Part shown: in pieces, positions 45,919 to 58,576 of the stretch
Layout: each line of letters opens with the position of its first letter
Numbering within the stretch: position 1 is the stretch's first letter
Assembly: GCA_945910005.1 (NCBI GenBank)
Contig: OX246740.1
Location: 59,408,646-59,472,645, forward strand
DNA length: 64,000 nt
Direction of reading: 5' to 3'
Origin: Isoperla grammatica
Lineage: Eukaryota; Arthropoda; Insecta; Plecoptera; Perlodidae
Made by a program: the position numbers and the translations under genes
The notes under the pieces: generated by a model
What the model saw: only the letters and a program-made list of their open reading frames with translations
Told to the model about the DNA's origin: nothing
Databases searched by the model: none

Positions 45919-48900
45919 ATGGCCGGTAGGACCCATGTGGATAGTAGTGTTGGAGAAAGAAGACTTCGTCCAATTTATGGTAATTATTAACCGATTTCGG
46001 TATAAATACTGTCACAATTTTACATTACTTTCATTTGTTTGGTTACATATCAAACCTTTGCTTCACTGAGGTATTGTAGGGGTATTTTGAATGATTGTGA
46101 CTGGTGGGGCCATTTTGGAGGTTGTAAACATGAATCCTTTAAAAATAAACAAATCTTAGTTCGTAACTACTGTATATTTTGTCCATAGATTGGCTAGATT
46201 ATGGCAACAATAAAAAAGCCTTGCAGGAAGCCGATAAAGTCCTCAAAAAGCAGCCCAATTTTCTGTGTGCCAAAGTTCTCAAAGGTCTTGCGTTGTTACG
46301 CCTTGGCAAGGAAGAGGAATGTGACCAACTTTTGGAGACTGTCAGGGCAGAAGTGCCAGCTGACGACTCTACACTACAAGCGATGACGATCTGCTATAGA
46401 GAAACACATAAACGTAAGTATGTAGTTTGGGGGACTGAAAGTTTGGCTCTAGGCCCTAGGCCTAGCCCTTACGTACCCTAGGCTACTTGGGCTTTCCACC
46501 TAGGTTTCAGCTTATTCAAACTTTGATAGCAAATGAAAGAAATCCACACACATCACACTTCCAACACTTCCAAGTAGGCTACTTAGTGGCAGCTCTTTTG
46601 TTGTTGCCTACTCATTGTATCTTTTAATGTTGCTGCATGTAGCCTATAATATGGAACTGAGATATAACCAAAACAATCTCCATGAACTTAGCCTATCGAT
46701 ACAGATTAGTGTGTGATTTGTGAAAATGTTTCCAGCCGAGCGGATATGTGAAGTCTACGAAGCAGCTTCTAAGAAAGACCCGACCAATGAAGAACTCCTC
46801 ACTCACCTGTTTATGTCGTACGTCCGAGTTTGTGACTACAAGCGGCAACAACAGACTGCGTTGGCTTTGTACAAGATTAAGCCCAAGAACCCGTATTACT
46901 TTTGGGCTGTGATGAGTGTGGTAATGCAGGCATACAAAGCAGACGAAAAGATTTCTAAAGCGATCACGCTGCCGTTGGCCGAGCGGATGGTAAAGAAACT
47001 CGTAGCTGAGGGCAAGATTGAAGCAGAGCAGGAGGTGCAGCTGTATATCATGATCCTGGAATTGCAGGTAGGGACAGGTTACAGATTAAACAAGGCTTAA
47101 CAGGGAAATACTGGTAGGCCTACACACCCAACAAGACAACAATACACTTTGTATCCATCAAAACATTCGAGTTCTATGGTATGGTGTTTTATTTTGTTCT
47201 TCATTTACGCTTTTGTTGGTAATTTTGTCGATTGTAAAACATGGCATGCCTGATTAGACCAGGAAGTAGCGTATGTTGTCTAGTTCTTGAGTAAGAGTTG
47301 ATGCTACGTTTGAGTAAGTTGGTGGTCTGTGTTCTCAGGGCAAGTGTGAGAAGGTTTCAAATGTGATTTAGAGGACCTTACCATTTGTGTATGTACCTCT
47401 GAAACAAGCCCAGCTTCTCATGAAGTGGCAAGTAACTAATCATATGTGTTTGCGGTCTCAGGGCAAGTTTGAGGAGGCGTTAGAAGTGATCGGCGGTCCT
47501 CTCGGAGAGAAGTTAGTGTCGTATGTCTGCGTACCGCTGAAACAAGCCCAACTACTCATGAAGTTAGAGAAGTGGCGAGAAGCTAATCACATATTCAAGA
47601 CAATGATCGGAACAGACAAGGGGTGAGTTTGATCATCCATGTCTAACATATCCTCTTATCGTATCATCTCAACTGGCCTCGTGTGTGTGATGTACTTGTT
47701 CCGTTGCAGCGTGGATCAGTGGTCGTACTACTTGGACTACTTCGAGTCAGCCTACAAGCAGACCGTCCCGGAGCAAAGCGAAGTGGACAGCGCGGGGGAG
47801 ACTTACGCGGATCACGACTCGGCCACGTGTAAAGCATACCTCGATCGCCTGTCTGCGCTCAACGTGGCACCCAAACCCTACCGAGCACCGTTTCTAGCGG
47901 CGATGGAATTGTACAGGAGGATGAAAGACCGAGGAGAACGCCCCGAGGAGTTACTGGGTGAGTAGTGTAATACATTAAGACTCGCTGACGTATCCTCTAG
48001 GGCTCCGCGTCGTAATCACGTGTACTTGTTGTCGCAGGCGACATTGTAGACATCCTGATGGGCTACGTCCGGGTGTTTGGCGACAAGCCGTGCTGTGTTT
48101 CCGACCTCAAGACCTTCCTGCCCCTGATTCCGCACGACCGATGTGCCGAGTTCATCAGCTACGTGACGCAGTTTGTCTGCCTCGATCTGAACGAGTTTCC
48201 CGTTTTACAGGTGAGTCATTACCGTCCATTACATTTGCCAATAACCACAAATTCCACTTTGCCAAATTTACAATGGAATTTTACTCCTAGTGTTATTGTT
48301 ATTGCCTTGAGTAAAGTGTGTTCTTGAACTTGTAACCTAGCACTGTATCCTTCAACTAGGTAGTAGTGGGTGCTCAAGATGTGTTCTCTCTGTGCAGGTG
48401 CAGATGCAGCGTCACGTGTCCAGCGTACAGCTGGCTCGATGTCTGGGTCTCCACGACGGCCTCGCGACCCAGGATAAACTGGACCAGGCGGCTCATCTCA
48501 TGGCTCACTACGAGTACGGCTTCCGGTTCAACGTGGAGGTGTCGCATCCCACAGAGTTCGGGTACGTTCCACAGACCGTCTAGATTCTGTTTATGATGAC
48601 ACTGATTTACACAAGACAATAAATACAACTGTAGAATATATGAGGAAAACAATAAAAACACCAAACAAGTCGTGTGTCGTACAGTGGGAGTGATGAGCAC
48701 GTGATTGTGCTCTCTCTGCTTTATTAATTTATTACGCATTCCCATTCATACATCTAATGAAAATAGAATAAGGGTTGGCAGAAAAGAGCACAGTGGCAAA
48801 CAGAAGAATTGACTACCAATCCATAGTAAAAGCAACTAAAAACCAGACATGATAAAGTTAGAATAATAGGCTATAAGAAAACAAATGATAAAAATAATTA

Positions 48901-51900
48901 TAACAACAATAATTGTAAAATTGAAAACAATGTTGAATATATATTAAGGCTGGGCATCGATGTAAATCGACAACATCGACATCGACGGCAAATAATCGAT
49001 GTCGAATCGCGATGTCGGAATATTTTCGACATCGACATCGAAACGAAAATAATCGACATCGTTTTTTTTTAAATTGTTAATTAATCAATTATTATTAAAA
49101 AGAACTTTGTCACCTGTTAAATGTAGGGATGACGACGGTTAAGCATTTCACTAACCGGTTAATCGAACCGGTTTTTAATCAGTTAATAACGGCAACAAAA
49201 CTCAGTTTTCGTCTGCAACGGGAGATAACTGACCTAGGCCTAGGCTAGGCCTTCTAGGCCTACGTGACGGCCATGCGGGCCGGTCAGCTTATTTTTGTCG
49301 TCATAAACACAATTGTGGATATTGATTTCAATTTATTTTAACGCAATATCCGATTGTAGAGGCTTTTTCAAGTCGTTTTTCATTAATCCGTTCTTGATTA
49401 CTTGCTGCGTAGTGAACAGTCCAGAGGCGGCCGCTTGGGCTCGCTCGCGTCTATCGCGATCTCGCTTCCACTCACGCGTCCTGCGACTAGCGCTTTCTCT
49501 CTCTCTCACGGCGGCCGATAGCAGCCGACACGGCGAACTACTTCGTCGCGTCTCGCTCAGACCATTGTTCTCTCGCTCTTTCTCGTTCGGCCGCATCTGT
49601 TCTCACTTGTCGAGTGCCGGCCTGAACCAAGGGATGGCTCGCGCTTTAGTACGCGCGATCAGCAAATACTTAGGGGGGGGGGGGGGGGGGGGGCTTGAGA
49701 GTGTGCGGTATCCTTTGATACGGGTCAGTTTGGACTAAAAGCTGCCGTGGACGAATAGCTATGCCACCCTATAGTTGAAAGTTCCCATTTCTCGCGTGAA
49801 TTGACAATTGATTAGTTATTTAATTAATTGACGAAAAAATCGATTAAAACCAAAAAAAATCGATGTCGAAAATCGTCACCGACATCGATTATTAATCGAT
49901 TAATCGATGTCGACGCCCAGCCTTAATATATATTTAAGTTAATAATGTATGGTTGTCAGGTGCAACGACCCGTACGCCGTGCTCGTGTGCCACATTCTTT
50001 ACGACGTCTGGTGCGAGACGGGTGCGTCCCGGCATCTCCTCGAAGCCATCCTAGTGTTAGAGTACGCGCTCGCCTTCAGTCCGTCCAACTTCCACTGCAA
50101 ACTGTTGCTGCTCAGGTTCTACCAGCTGCTCGGTAAGTGAGAACATCGCGGGGCAACGTACGAGCGTAAGCGATTCCAACTTGGGCTGATTATTAACGAG
50201 TTGATTGTCTGTCAAATTGACCCCATCTTTCTGGAATGCTAGCTCAGGCTTAATAGTGCTTTTTTGGTGGGTCTGGTAATTTTATGTAGACATGCATACC
50301 AGCCGGGCAATTCTGAATGGCCAACGATAAGCTTATCACAAGTTTCGATTGTTAAAAGAATGCGATGAGCCAATCACCGCCTTGCATTCGCCTTCAGTAA
50401 CGACCAAAACCGCTGATAAACTTATCGTCGCCCATAGAGAATCACCCTGCTGATCTAGGTATGATAAGTTCCAGTGTGAGAAAACCAAGCTTGAAAGTGT
50501 AGGCTCGAGTGGGTTATTGCATGTAGAAGTAGAGAGCAAGCAGGTGGGCTCATCTTGTTCATGTGACAGGAGCTGCAAGTGCTGCCCACAAGGTGTATGA
50601 ACTGCTCGACGTCAAACACATGCAACTGGACTCGTTGGGATATTACCACTGCAGCCACATCATCGCCATGGGACAGATGACATTGGGACACATTCTCTAC
50701 GACAACACACTCAAGTTTTTCACCAGCAATTATAAAGATGTAAGAAACTGATTATAGAATAATTAATGTTTTTCAAGTTTAAATACAAACATTAACAATA
50801 CTTGGCTATTAATGTACTAGCTACCAAATGTTTGGATCTACTGGATCCACCTAATAAATGGGCACGTTTCAAAGTTCCATCCTTACAACACGAAACGTGC
50901 ATGAGTCTGACTGACTGCAAGTTAGTGATAACATTTCATTGAGCTTATATTAAATTGTTTAGTAAAATTCATAGCCATTGATTATATGTTATTTAGATAA
51001 ATACACCATTTTGTTTGTTTGTTACCGTTTGGAAACAGTCAACTGTAGGACTCTAACCTACAGTAATTCTTCCGGCACTTTCAGAGCATCGACCACCTGA
51101 CGTTCTCGTACAAGTACGGCTCGTTCCTCAAGATCCAAGAGTTTGTCGAGTTCCGCGAGCGTCTTAACAACTCGCTGCACTACTCGCTGCTGGCGGTCGA
51201 GAAGATGTTGCTCGAGTTGTTGATGTCCGAGTCTTACGCCGGCTCGACTCAGGCGCTGGATGCGATGGGTCTCGAGCCCAGCAGGGACAACATAGACTGG
51301 GACAACCTTCAGGACAACCGAGACCTGTCCATCGTCACCACCTGGGAGCCCCCCTCCAGGTAGACTGTCTTGCTTCTGTCACAACTCGGAGTAGCTGCCA
51401 TTCTGTGCCTCGCTGCGTTTACTAGTTTTGACCCATTTTTCTCTAAGTTCCTATCCACTCCGTTTTCAGGAGGTCCTTTCACAGTTTCCAAATTGTATTT
51501 TGTAATTTTCCATTCATTCTCTGAAAAGAGAGTTAATTTGAAGAGGACATGACAGGCCTGGCAAGCCAGTGTTAGGAGCTCTTGAAGTGCCCTAGAATCC
51601 TGGTGGCTATGGCCACCCCCTGACCTAACTTAAGTTGGAAACAGGAGCCAGATATATATATATTCTCTGATAACTTCAGTATTGACATATTTCACTGGCT
51701 TGGTACTTAATAATTAGTAGGCAGACATTCTTATTGATAACTATCATTAATTGATGCTCCCAAAACATTGTGCTAAGAAGGTCTAGTGACCCCCACTGCT
51801 CGTGTGTTTAGACAGACCAACGAGGCCATCAAGCAGCGGACGCTACAGGAAGACCTGTCCTACCTGAGACTGCGCAACCTGTTAGTGCGCTGCCTGGCCG

Positions 51901-53999
51901 CGGCAGTGGGCGTCGCCAGGCAGCAGCACTATAGTAGCGACAACGCGCTGGCTAATGGAGACGGAGACGAGGCTCGAAGCAAAGAAGACGCACTCAAGAC
52001 ACTCGTCACGGAGTTGAGGGATCAGTTTGAGAGGGTCTCTGCCACCTTGGAGGAGCCGATATCCAATGTGAGCGGACATTACACCTTTTACAGGGACATT
52101 GGAATTGCGTGAAATAGATAGCTGTGATGGAAATATATATATATATATATTAGGGATGTCATAGGGTAGGAAAATTTGGATCCGATTCCAGACCTTCCAA
52201 GGAATCGGGTTACCCCAATCTTGAAAGCCTAAATTATGTTATCTTATCCTGGTAGTCTGTTGGCAATTTATCTCTTTCATGCAGTTACATTGCCCCAGCC
52301 TTCGTGTACCCTCCTATAACCTTTTAAAGGAACAAGTTCTTTAATTTGAACCTTCATAGGTAGACCACGAAATCACATCATTTCAAATGGTTAAAACTGG
52401 TGTTCTATATGAGTGAATGCATGTTTTAATTCTATATTTAAGTTTTTCTTAAAAATGAAGAGTCTAGGTATTGTTGTAGGCTTTCGCGGCACGAGTCACA
52501 ATTATTCATTCTTTGCTGTCGGGTGTTGCCGCGTCCATTGTTAATTAAAACCTGATGTTTCGAACTAATTGCATAACTAGTTCATCTTGAGAGTTGAAGA
52601 GACGGTCACTGGGAGAACCTACTCGGTCCAGCTCTACTTAGCGACTGTACCCTGTGCCTGTGTGTTTGACGGTCGTCGAGAATAGATTCTATTTCTATTT
52701 TGTACGTCCAGCGTTCGACGTTACTGGGGGCGCATTCCGTAACTCGCCGACACAGCGCCACAGCGCGCTGAGACCATTCCGAAACTAGCTGAGAGTGCTA
52801 CGCCGAGTAGTCCGAAACTCGCCGAGAGAGCTGTCTCAGCGCGCTGTGAACGCTAGAGGATTTCAGCTCGGCGTTCTCAGTGTTTTAGGGGATTGTGGGT
52901 ATTCAATATGGTACCAATTTGAATTAACAATGGACACGGCGACCCCTGACAGCCAAGAATGAATAGTCTAGACATTGGTTGTGAGTAGTGATTGTGACAC
53001 TGTCGTGTGATTGCAGACAATACTGGGCGCCCCGCTGCCTTCACGTCTGCGCTCTTTCTCGTCTGTCACAAGTGCTCGCGTACTGTTGGACATGTTTGGC
53101 CTGGTGGAGGGTCTGGCTCGGGGGGACGACGGCTCGCTGACCCCCGTTGGCCAGACGACCTCCGACCTGGTGGCCATGGAGGTCGCCAGGACGTCGGCCA
53201 GGCTGAGGGTGCTGGGGGGCAGGGAGGATGTGCTCAAGGGGTGGAGGGAGATGCTCGAGTGTGTCGTCAACGCTGTCGAGGTGAGGCTTTACTCCTGCTA
53301 GCGCTGACAGACCCCGCTTGCTCTCCATTGCTCGCCGACACTGATGCTCGCTCGGTGTTCTGTTTCAGCTCATCAGCTTGGTAGCGCTTCTGTGCGGAGT
53401 TTGCAACAGTCTATTGAAGCCACATAAAGTGCCCCTAGTCAAAAGAGGAAAGAAGAAAAAGGACATTGTGAACAAGGTAGGTGCCGAAGATTACAGTCCA
53501 CATTTAGGCAGAGACACAGGCAGAGAGTGGAGGGATAATGTGAAAGATTAAGGAAATACTTATGTGATGTCTTTGGATGCTAATAAAATGAAATGAGGGG
53601 GTGAACAAGTCTTGGTGGAAGGCTGTGCCTCGCATGCATAGGAAACACTTGCGTATGACATGCTCACTATTAGAACGATGTGCGGTGTGTTCTCAGCCGG
53701 TGCTGATCCACCGAGTGGACGTGTTCAACAAGCTCGTGACTGACCTGAAAGTGTCGGCATCGGAGCTCGACTCCGGCCTGAGACACTGGGAGAGCTTAAT
53801 ACCTCAAGTGAACCTTCCCGCGATGCTCGGCGCGCTGTCCCTGGCATCCGGAGAAACGGTCGTCCCCTTCAAGGAGGCTCGGCCCAACGTTTCCGTGTGC
53901 GTCGACGACAAAATCAACGACAGCTACCTCGGATCCTTGAGAGAACTAAGACAAATTATTCAGAGTAAAATCAAATATTTGACTGATGTTAAAGTTTAA
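45919..53999 (+). CDS. NAA25: NAA25 homologue, NatB auxiliary subunit, complete, 14 exons
   Basis: Exons: 45919-45979, 46189-46413, 46736-47067, 47462-47622, 47710-47957, 48038-48210, 48398-48561, 49960-50132, 50570-50739, 51085-51359, 51812-52067, 53017-53280, 53369-53476, 53697-53999. All junctions are GT-AG with consistent phase; 970 residues against about 972 in human. The start (caaacATGgcc) leads into RRLRPIYDWLDYGNNKKALQ, the conserved N-terminus. TPR-like helices dominate the N-terminal two thirds (KNPYYFWAVMSVVMQ, LPLAERMVKKL, GDKPCCVSDLKTFLPL, DNRDL). A lysine-rich KRGKKKKD lies near the C-terminus. In the known NatB complex this cytosolic subunit binds catalytic NAA20 and anchors it near ribosomes for acetylation of Met-Asp/Glu/Asn/Gln starts. 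Introns carry a hAT MITE and a small MITE; a dead duplicate exon precedes exon 4. Confidence 0.95.
47339..47449 (+). pseudogene. Decayed duplicate of NAA25 exon 4
   Basis: It follows an acceptor-like gttctcag and reads GKCEKVSNVI then a TAG stop (47369-47371). It then resumes as VYVPLKQAQLLMK, matching VCVPLKQAQLLMK of the real exon at 47462-47622. About 30 bp of the original are missing, and no donor site remains at its end. Inclusion would truncate the protein, so skipping is expected. Confidence 0.85.
48945..49925. mobile_element. hAT-type non-autonomous element in NAA25 intron 7
   Basis: The inverted ends are TAAGGCTGGGC, followed by TCGA-rich palindromic stretches (catcgatgt repeats). 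An exact 8-bp target duplication, ATATATAT, flanks it at 48937-48944 and 49926-49933, as expected for hAT transposition; AT repeats make this slightly less decisive. The 981-bp interior has no convincing transposase. It includes a 21-G run at 49673-49693 and a nested-looking region near 49120-49200 with ccggttaatcgaaccgg. Confidence 0.8.
50302..50450. mobile_element. 149-bp MITE C in NAA25 intron 8, GATTCT-ended family
   Basis: The left end GGGCAATTCTGAATGG with ACGATAAGCTTATCA, and the reverse-complemented right end AGGGTGATTCTCTATGG with ACGATAAGTTTATCA, form a TIR of about 35 bp. The core resembles MITEs A and B. Confidence 0.75.
52759..52848. repeat. GC-rich inverted repeat in NAA25 intron 11
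   Basis: CACAGCGCGCTGAGAC at 52759-52774 is exactly reverse-complemented at 52833-52848 across a 58-bp spacer. Related cgaaactcgccgaga motifs lie between and to the left. Possibly a MITE core; outer ends not identified. Confidence 0.6.
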
Positions 54000-56931
54000 C
54001 GTAAGTTTTTGTAACGGTTCCCGAGTGGAAGTAGGAAATTAGACTTAATCCTTGATCATCCGTTTTTTAAGTCGCCGATTGGAACCTCGTTCGGCCATGA
54101 GATTCTTCACGTTTTTCCTTTATAAGCATATTGCTGGTACTTCAATTATTGTTTGTGTAGCTTCATTAATAACAATTAACATTTCTATATATCATTAATT
54201 CCATAAAGTGTGGTCTTGCAACGGTCCCCATACCGCCGTGTTTGTTTTTTGCATGATCGAGACGACTAGTATAACTGCCCTAACTCTTTCTATCGAGTCT
54301 TGTCTGCTCTGAGCCGAGTTTCCGTGAAGCTCCCCTCATGAGAAGTGTTTACTTGAGCAGCGCGTGCAAGGATTGTTCGATAGACTGCTTTACGTTGTTA
54401 CCGGACTGTCTATACTGATACATTATAATGTGCATACTGCCAGTTCTAATGGAAGCAAGGAAAACAACCAAAGTGGCTGTGTTATGTTATAAATACTTAT
54501 AAATTATGGTACTGATTGAAGCAACCAACAATGAAGTGTAGATATCGCAACGATTGTGATGTTTTTTGGGGCGAAAACATCACAGCTGACAATTGTTTGC
54601 AAAACAAGTCAACCATTTTCCCTAGATGTAGTTTAAGAGAGGCCAAAATACGACCGTAAAAGTAAACCAAGAGCTACAACATAAAGAGCCAGGTGGTGCA
54701 TAAAAATGCACCTTTTTTATGCTGATATTTTTGTACCCAACTTTCTTTAGCCACTATTCCTTATCTACAAGCCCAAAGTTTCAAGTTTGTTGTTTTGTTT
54801 TGCTGATGTGTTCCTCAGTAAGTGTGGGTTTGGGCTAAATCACCACGAGCGTCCACTAACGTTTAGCTGGTCATGTCCTAGTTCAGTGTGATGTAAAACA
54901 AAAGGCACCACTTCCAATATGTGGCAACGCAGTTGTCGTACCCTATTTCGGCGTTCCGTAATCATTTTCTATTCTCCAATGCTTTTATGATGTTTTTCAG
55001 CTTTCAAGTAGTTTTTAAGATCCCGAGAAAGCCATGCAATAAACGTATAACGTTCTTTTCTTACTTTGTCGTGCACAGGTAGATAGTTTTGGGCGGGACC
55101 TTGACAGGCATATTCAGAAACTGTCTGATGGACTTGACTTGCATGTAACCTTCAAGTGTTAGTCCAAGAACCGGCTGAAGATGTGAGATACTCTTAATCT
55201 CCGTCCTCCTCTTTCATCCCACTTGATTAGTCGCTTCTTATTGAACGCACTAGTTAACACCCAACCCTACATAAAACCTGCCCTCATTGAGCTGTGTCAA
55301 CGCCAGTAGAAAGTGCCTCTTCTAATTAAGGCCACATGTTGTCTATATACATCATGTAATTAATTTTGAAACAACCTACAAGAAACATTCGCCGATGATT
55401 TAGACCTTTGGCAGAGTTCTACATATTCATATTACCCTTTAGTGACGATGGCAAGAAGTATCATTGCAGTCGAAACTTTGCGGTTATATGAAACTATGTA
55501 CAGTACTATTTTTACCAAAAAGTGTTATAAAATTTACAAAATGTGTTATTTTTTGTAACACATTTCTACTGATCAATAGCACTGCTTTTTTCTATGCTTA
55601 AAGCAAATAATACTGGTACCACTTCTGTTCTAAAATGAACATCTGAACTAAGCTGTGTTATTGATTGTTACTAATTTGTAATGTAGTCATAAAAACGTTT
55701 GTTTTCTTGAACGGTCTATTTCGTTGGTGGTACGGTCGGAGTGGCCGCTCTGATTCACTAAGAGGGATGGGGATGTTGCCCAATCGAGTAATAATTGTAA
55801 ACTGTGTGCGACGAATGGTTACGCCAATTCTGGGAACTTCTAAATGTGTTACTTGTGTGCAAGTACCTGCTTGGTTTTGATAAATTGTGTTCTGCTCTTC
55901 GTATTGTTATATTCTTTTTGTGTTTTAGGTTTTTCCTGATTCCACTGTTATGACATTGTCTTGTTTTGTTTGTAAATAGTTTCGAATACAACGTGACATT
56001 TGATAAAATGCTTCATAACTTTTATCACATACTTTTTAAATGTGTAAATAAAGCCAACTGAATTTTGCTCCACACTGTCAGTATTGTAATAATATGCACT
56101 AACATTTGTCTTCTTAATGAATCCTTCATATAATCGTGAAGATTATTGGCGACAACATTGCCGTATAACTGCAAGGTGAGTATGACTAAGGCCCCTTACG
56201 ATGTTTCAGTCGTTGACCCACGCCTCACGTATCTGCCACTTTTCAACAACTCTTGAGTTGCTTAGGTAGTGGCACGATGTTCAATGCTCGTCTTTCCTTG
56301 GTAACGGATAACTGATTTCGTAATTGTTTTTTTTTTTTTTTTTAGTAGAACCCATTAAAAAAAATTAAACTATTTCTGTCCCCTATCTTTTTGATTAAAA
56401 CGGTTTTAAAATAATCAACGGGTGACTTTCATTGGTTGGGTCTAAGATGTTAACGGTTCCTTGCTCCATTTCAAGCTTTTCATTGGACCAATTGAATTTG
56501 CCACTTCTTATTAGCTGTTGCCACCTTGAAACTTGTGGTCTGACTTTATAGTCCTACCTGCTGTATGCCACTTCTCCTGTAGGGCTGTAATGCTGTCTGT
56601 ACTGTACATAGTGACATTGATGTACCACTACTGTAACGACTTACAAGAGTAATTACTAATTAATCTAATATATATTGAAAAAATAACGGTATCCTCAGTT
56701 ATTTATTGTGCGAAGGAATTGTGTATGATCAAAGGAGATTTAAGACTACGTACAGAGACTATTGTAAAAATTTTGTTTAGTATTTTATTTATTAGCATTT
56801 TATATATTTAATGTGGAAGCCAACAAGCTGCCGAATATCAAAATTTGACAAGTAGTTAAAGCTAGGGTTAAGTGTATTTACAATGGCTAGAGTTCTGTGT
56901 TACTTTGGAGAGTTCCTTGACATAAGGTCTG
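54000..56931. other. NAA25 3' UTR and intergenic DNA
   Basis: No exons recognised. Plus-strand AATAAA occurs at 55038-55043 and 56047-56052; either could end the NAA25 transcript. A T run lies at 56328-56343. Confidence 0.4.
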
Positions 56932-57629
56932 TTCGTTCTGTAGTAGCAGTCGCACTGCAGGAGGCAAGTTGGAGCAAAGGCATATGACATCATAGGAGTT
57001 GGTAGCACATTGGAGTAGTTTATAAAAACGAACGGTCTTGTAGCAGATTTTGTTGCGCGGCAAATTAATTCTCAATTACCTTGAGATACCAGCATCAACC
57101 TAGAGCTACTGAATAGAATATTTCATAGAATAATAGTATTAAAATGTCCCTGCAGGCCAAGTATCACACTATTATACTCGAAAGGCAAGAGTAATTGTTA
57201 TTTACAGTAGGGCCTAGGCCTAGACCTAGGCCAACTCATTGGTGAGAGGTTTGGGACAATCCACTAGGCCTGGAGTGTAGAAAACACTATTTATATAAAT
57301 TTAAAATGTATACTAAACTAAGCGTAAAACTCATTTGCACTATCAAATATGTAATGGCCATCCACTATTTCTGGGCCATTCTCTCCACAAGCAATCTTGC
57401 ACACTTCTCCATCCATAATTACGCGCCTTTTTGCAACCTGCTACAACTTTACTGAAAGGGCTCCACCTCTCGAGTAGGAGCACTTTCAGTAGAGTTGTAG
57501 CAGCTACCATTTCGTAATCGAACACTTTTGTAGTAGCGCCAACTTACTACCAAAGCGCCTGCTCCCATAGAACGAACGGTTTTGTAGTACTGTCGCACAT
57601 TGTAGTAGACTGAACGAACAGACCTATAG
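56932..57629. mobile_element. MITE with nested hairpin between NAA25 and PHF12
   Basis: Left end AGGTCTGTTCGTTCTGTAGT (56935) and reverse-complemented right end AGGTCTGTTCGTTCAGTCTA (near 57625) form imperfect TIRs. Flanking bases on both sides include ATA. Inside, 57434-57502 forms a second inverted repeat: GCTACAACTTTACTGAAAGG pairs with CACTTTCAGTAGAGTTGTAG. No coding capacity. Confidence 0.65.
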
Positions 57630-58576
57630 TAGAAGGCTTTTCTAATGAGGTATTCATGCAGTTTCCGCTTGAGAACCCCCCTCTCGGGTCGCAGAAGACT
57701 GTATCACCCTTACTAGGTGAAGAAGGGTCTTCTTGAGCTTGTTCAGCCTGTGGCCTTTGATGTAGATTTTGTCCGCAGATCTCGTGTTGTGGTTGTGCAC
57801 TTCAGCGCCTGTGGCTGACAGTCCAGATTTGGTTACTTATGTGAGTACAAATATTTCAGAATGCAACGAACACAACCAAAACTAATTGAAATTTAAAATT
57901 ACCGCGCGAACCTTTTACATCCGGGTGGAAAGAGACGCTGTGATTGGTCAGTGATGTGTGAGTATTTGTTGTTGTGTTTGTTGTATTCTAAATTATTCTT
58001 CAAGTTAATTTTTTACATCTGGTGCCCTCCCGACTACTCATAAAAGTATAGGGCGACAGTTCAGAATTTTAAATAAATTATTTTTGCTGATAAATAAGTC
58101 GAGAATCGAATAATTAAGTTTATAAAACCATAGGTTGGTGCACCTGTCTGCATTTGTAACTATTTGGAGATTGGTATCGGGGAGCTGTGTTTTGTCCTTG
58201 CTTCTGATTGGCCAGACGCCACCTTATGCATTGTGTTCATTTGCGCCAAGTAGGGAATGTCGACAAATGAGTTGTATATATTTCTGATTTGTTTTAAAAT
58301 GATATAACGCTCATGCGTTCTGGAGTAGTTTATTTTAACATGTTGATTGTGTTAGCTATTGTGAAAACATAATTATATGGTCAAACAACCTTCTGAAGTG
58401 TTTTAAATTGGGGTTAGAAATGTGATATTTTTATGGGACTTGTGTATGGCCTATTAGGCTTATGGCAGGCTGCTGAAAGTCAACTGAACTATCAAGTTTA
58501 CGTGTAAATTACATGAAACAGCTATTTTAAGATAGCTCCTAATATCTTTCAACCACACGTAAAATATTATTGTAAA
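57630..58576 (+). other. Upstream region and probable 5' UTR of PHF12
   Basis: No repeat array or exon recognised before the PHF12 start codon. I could not place a promoter or transcription start. Confidence 0.35.

Noticed and set aside
49313..49738. 141-codon ORF inside the hAT element
   Set aside because: No transposase motif, ends in a poly-G run and low-complexity Ser/Arg sequence.
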